The position numbers and the translations under genes were made by a program. The notes under the pieces are model-generated. The model saw only the letters and a program-made list of their open reading frames with translations, did no database searches and was not told the origin of the DNA. Of a DNA stretch of 64,000 bases, positions 63,906 through 64,000 are shown piece after piece (positions within the stretch are counted from its first letter, which is position 1; every line of letters starts with the position of its first letter). The stretch is from Microbacterium oxydans. Lineage in GTDB: Bacteria > Actinomycetota > Actinomycetes > Actinomycetales > Microbacteriaceae. Location of the stretch: the NCBI RefSeq assembly GCF_000956405.1, contig NZ_JYIV01000017.1, positions 44,068 through 108,067 of the forward strand, in the 5' to 3' direction.

Positions 63906-64000
63906 TTTCTTGCAGGAACGTCAAGTCGGCAGCACCGACATCGCTCCGCACCCCGCCCCACGATCCGAAAGCCGCCGCCATGGTCACCCCTGCCTCCCCC
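63906..64000. other. Right edge, no gene supported
   Basis: Upstream region of the nucleoside hydrolase. An ATG at 63980 opens a short plus-strand frame running off the edge, but seven codons are not enough to call a gene. Confidence 0.3.

Noticed and set aside
63980..64000. Start of a plus-strand gene at the right edge
   Set aside because: Only seven codons are visible, with no clear ribosome site or -10 box.

Overview
This is a high-GC chromosomal segment from an actinobacterium, most likely Microbacteriaceae and probably Microbacterium-like. That assignment is inferred from codon bias, from mismatch endonuclease NucS, from an Mrp antiporter with fused MrpA/B, from a QcrB-type respiratory cytochrome b, and from many genes whose TANNNT -10 box lies 6-7 nt before the start codon. 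I see no tRNA, rRNA, CRISPR array, transposase or integrase; this looks like core or near-core chromosome with some rearrangement scars.

Layout. Positions 1-950 hold the start of a flavin monooxygenase and a graveyard of truncated genes. Positions 1.4-11.7 kb are a MoxR/DUF58/VWA (Bat-like) gene set, interrupted by a large secreted LamG/PKD protein gene with its own leader and terminator. Positions 11.7-18 kb hold a PucR-like regulator with an esterase, a PPOX protein, a ZIP transporter, a VapBC-like toxin-antitoxin pair and argG. Positions 18-25.8 kb hold a GntR regulator, a TetR/degenerate-ABC/YhgE operon, a penicillin acylase and an alpha/beta hydrolase. Positions 25.9-32.4 kb on the minus strand are the six-gene mrp Na+/H+ antiporter operon. 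Positions 32.4-41.6 kb hold a membrane protein, a LacI/MFS pair, nucS, a coiled-coil repeat protein, a HAD phosphatase, cspA, a strongly structured non-coding island, a shikimate-dehydrogenase-like enzyme and a one-cysteine Asp/Glu racemase homologue. Positions 41.6-49.3 kb hold an SRPBCC protein, a CYP152-type peroxygenase, a Zn alcohol dehydrogenase, two small acidic proteins, an HTH/Clp-N-SRPBCC pair and an orphan qcrB.

Positions 49.5-51.2 kb hold what I consider the most interesting feature. Two pairs of tandem hairpins with ACGR loops each sit just before a Shine-Dalgarno. They match the guanidine-II (mini-ykkC) riboswitch architecture. One precedes a 94-residue membrane protein and the other a ChaA-type cation/proton antiporter.

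Positions 51.2-64 kb hold a MOSC-ferredoxin reductase, gapdh with a thiol redoxin, a MarR/SDR operon, two small hypothetical genes behind an AT-rich promoter, a tandem GNAT protein, a beta-lactamase-fold lipoprotein, and a LacI regulator flanked by an MFS transporter and a nucleoside hydrolase. Matching LacI-type operators link the last three into a likely regulon.

Many promoters carry clear palindromic operators, so regulatory wiring is unusually readable. Divergent or autoregulated pairs include the TA system, TetR/YhgE, LacI/MFS at 35.0 kb, HTH/Clp-N at 45.4 kb, MarR/SDR at 54.9 kb and LacI/nucleoside hydrolase at 61.8 kb.
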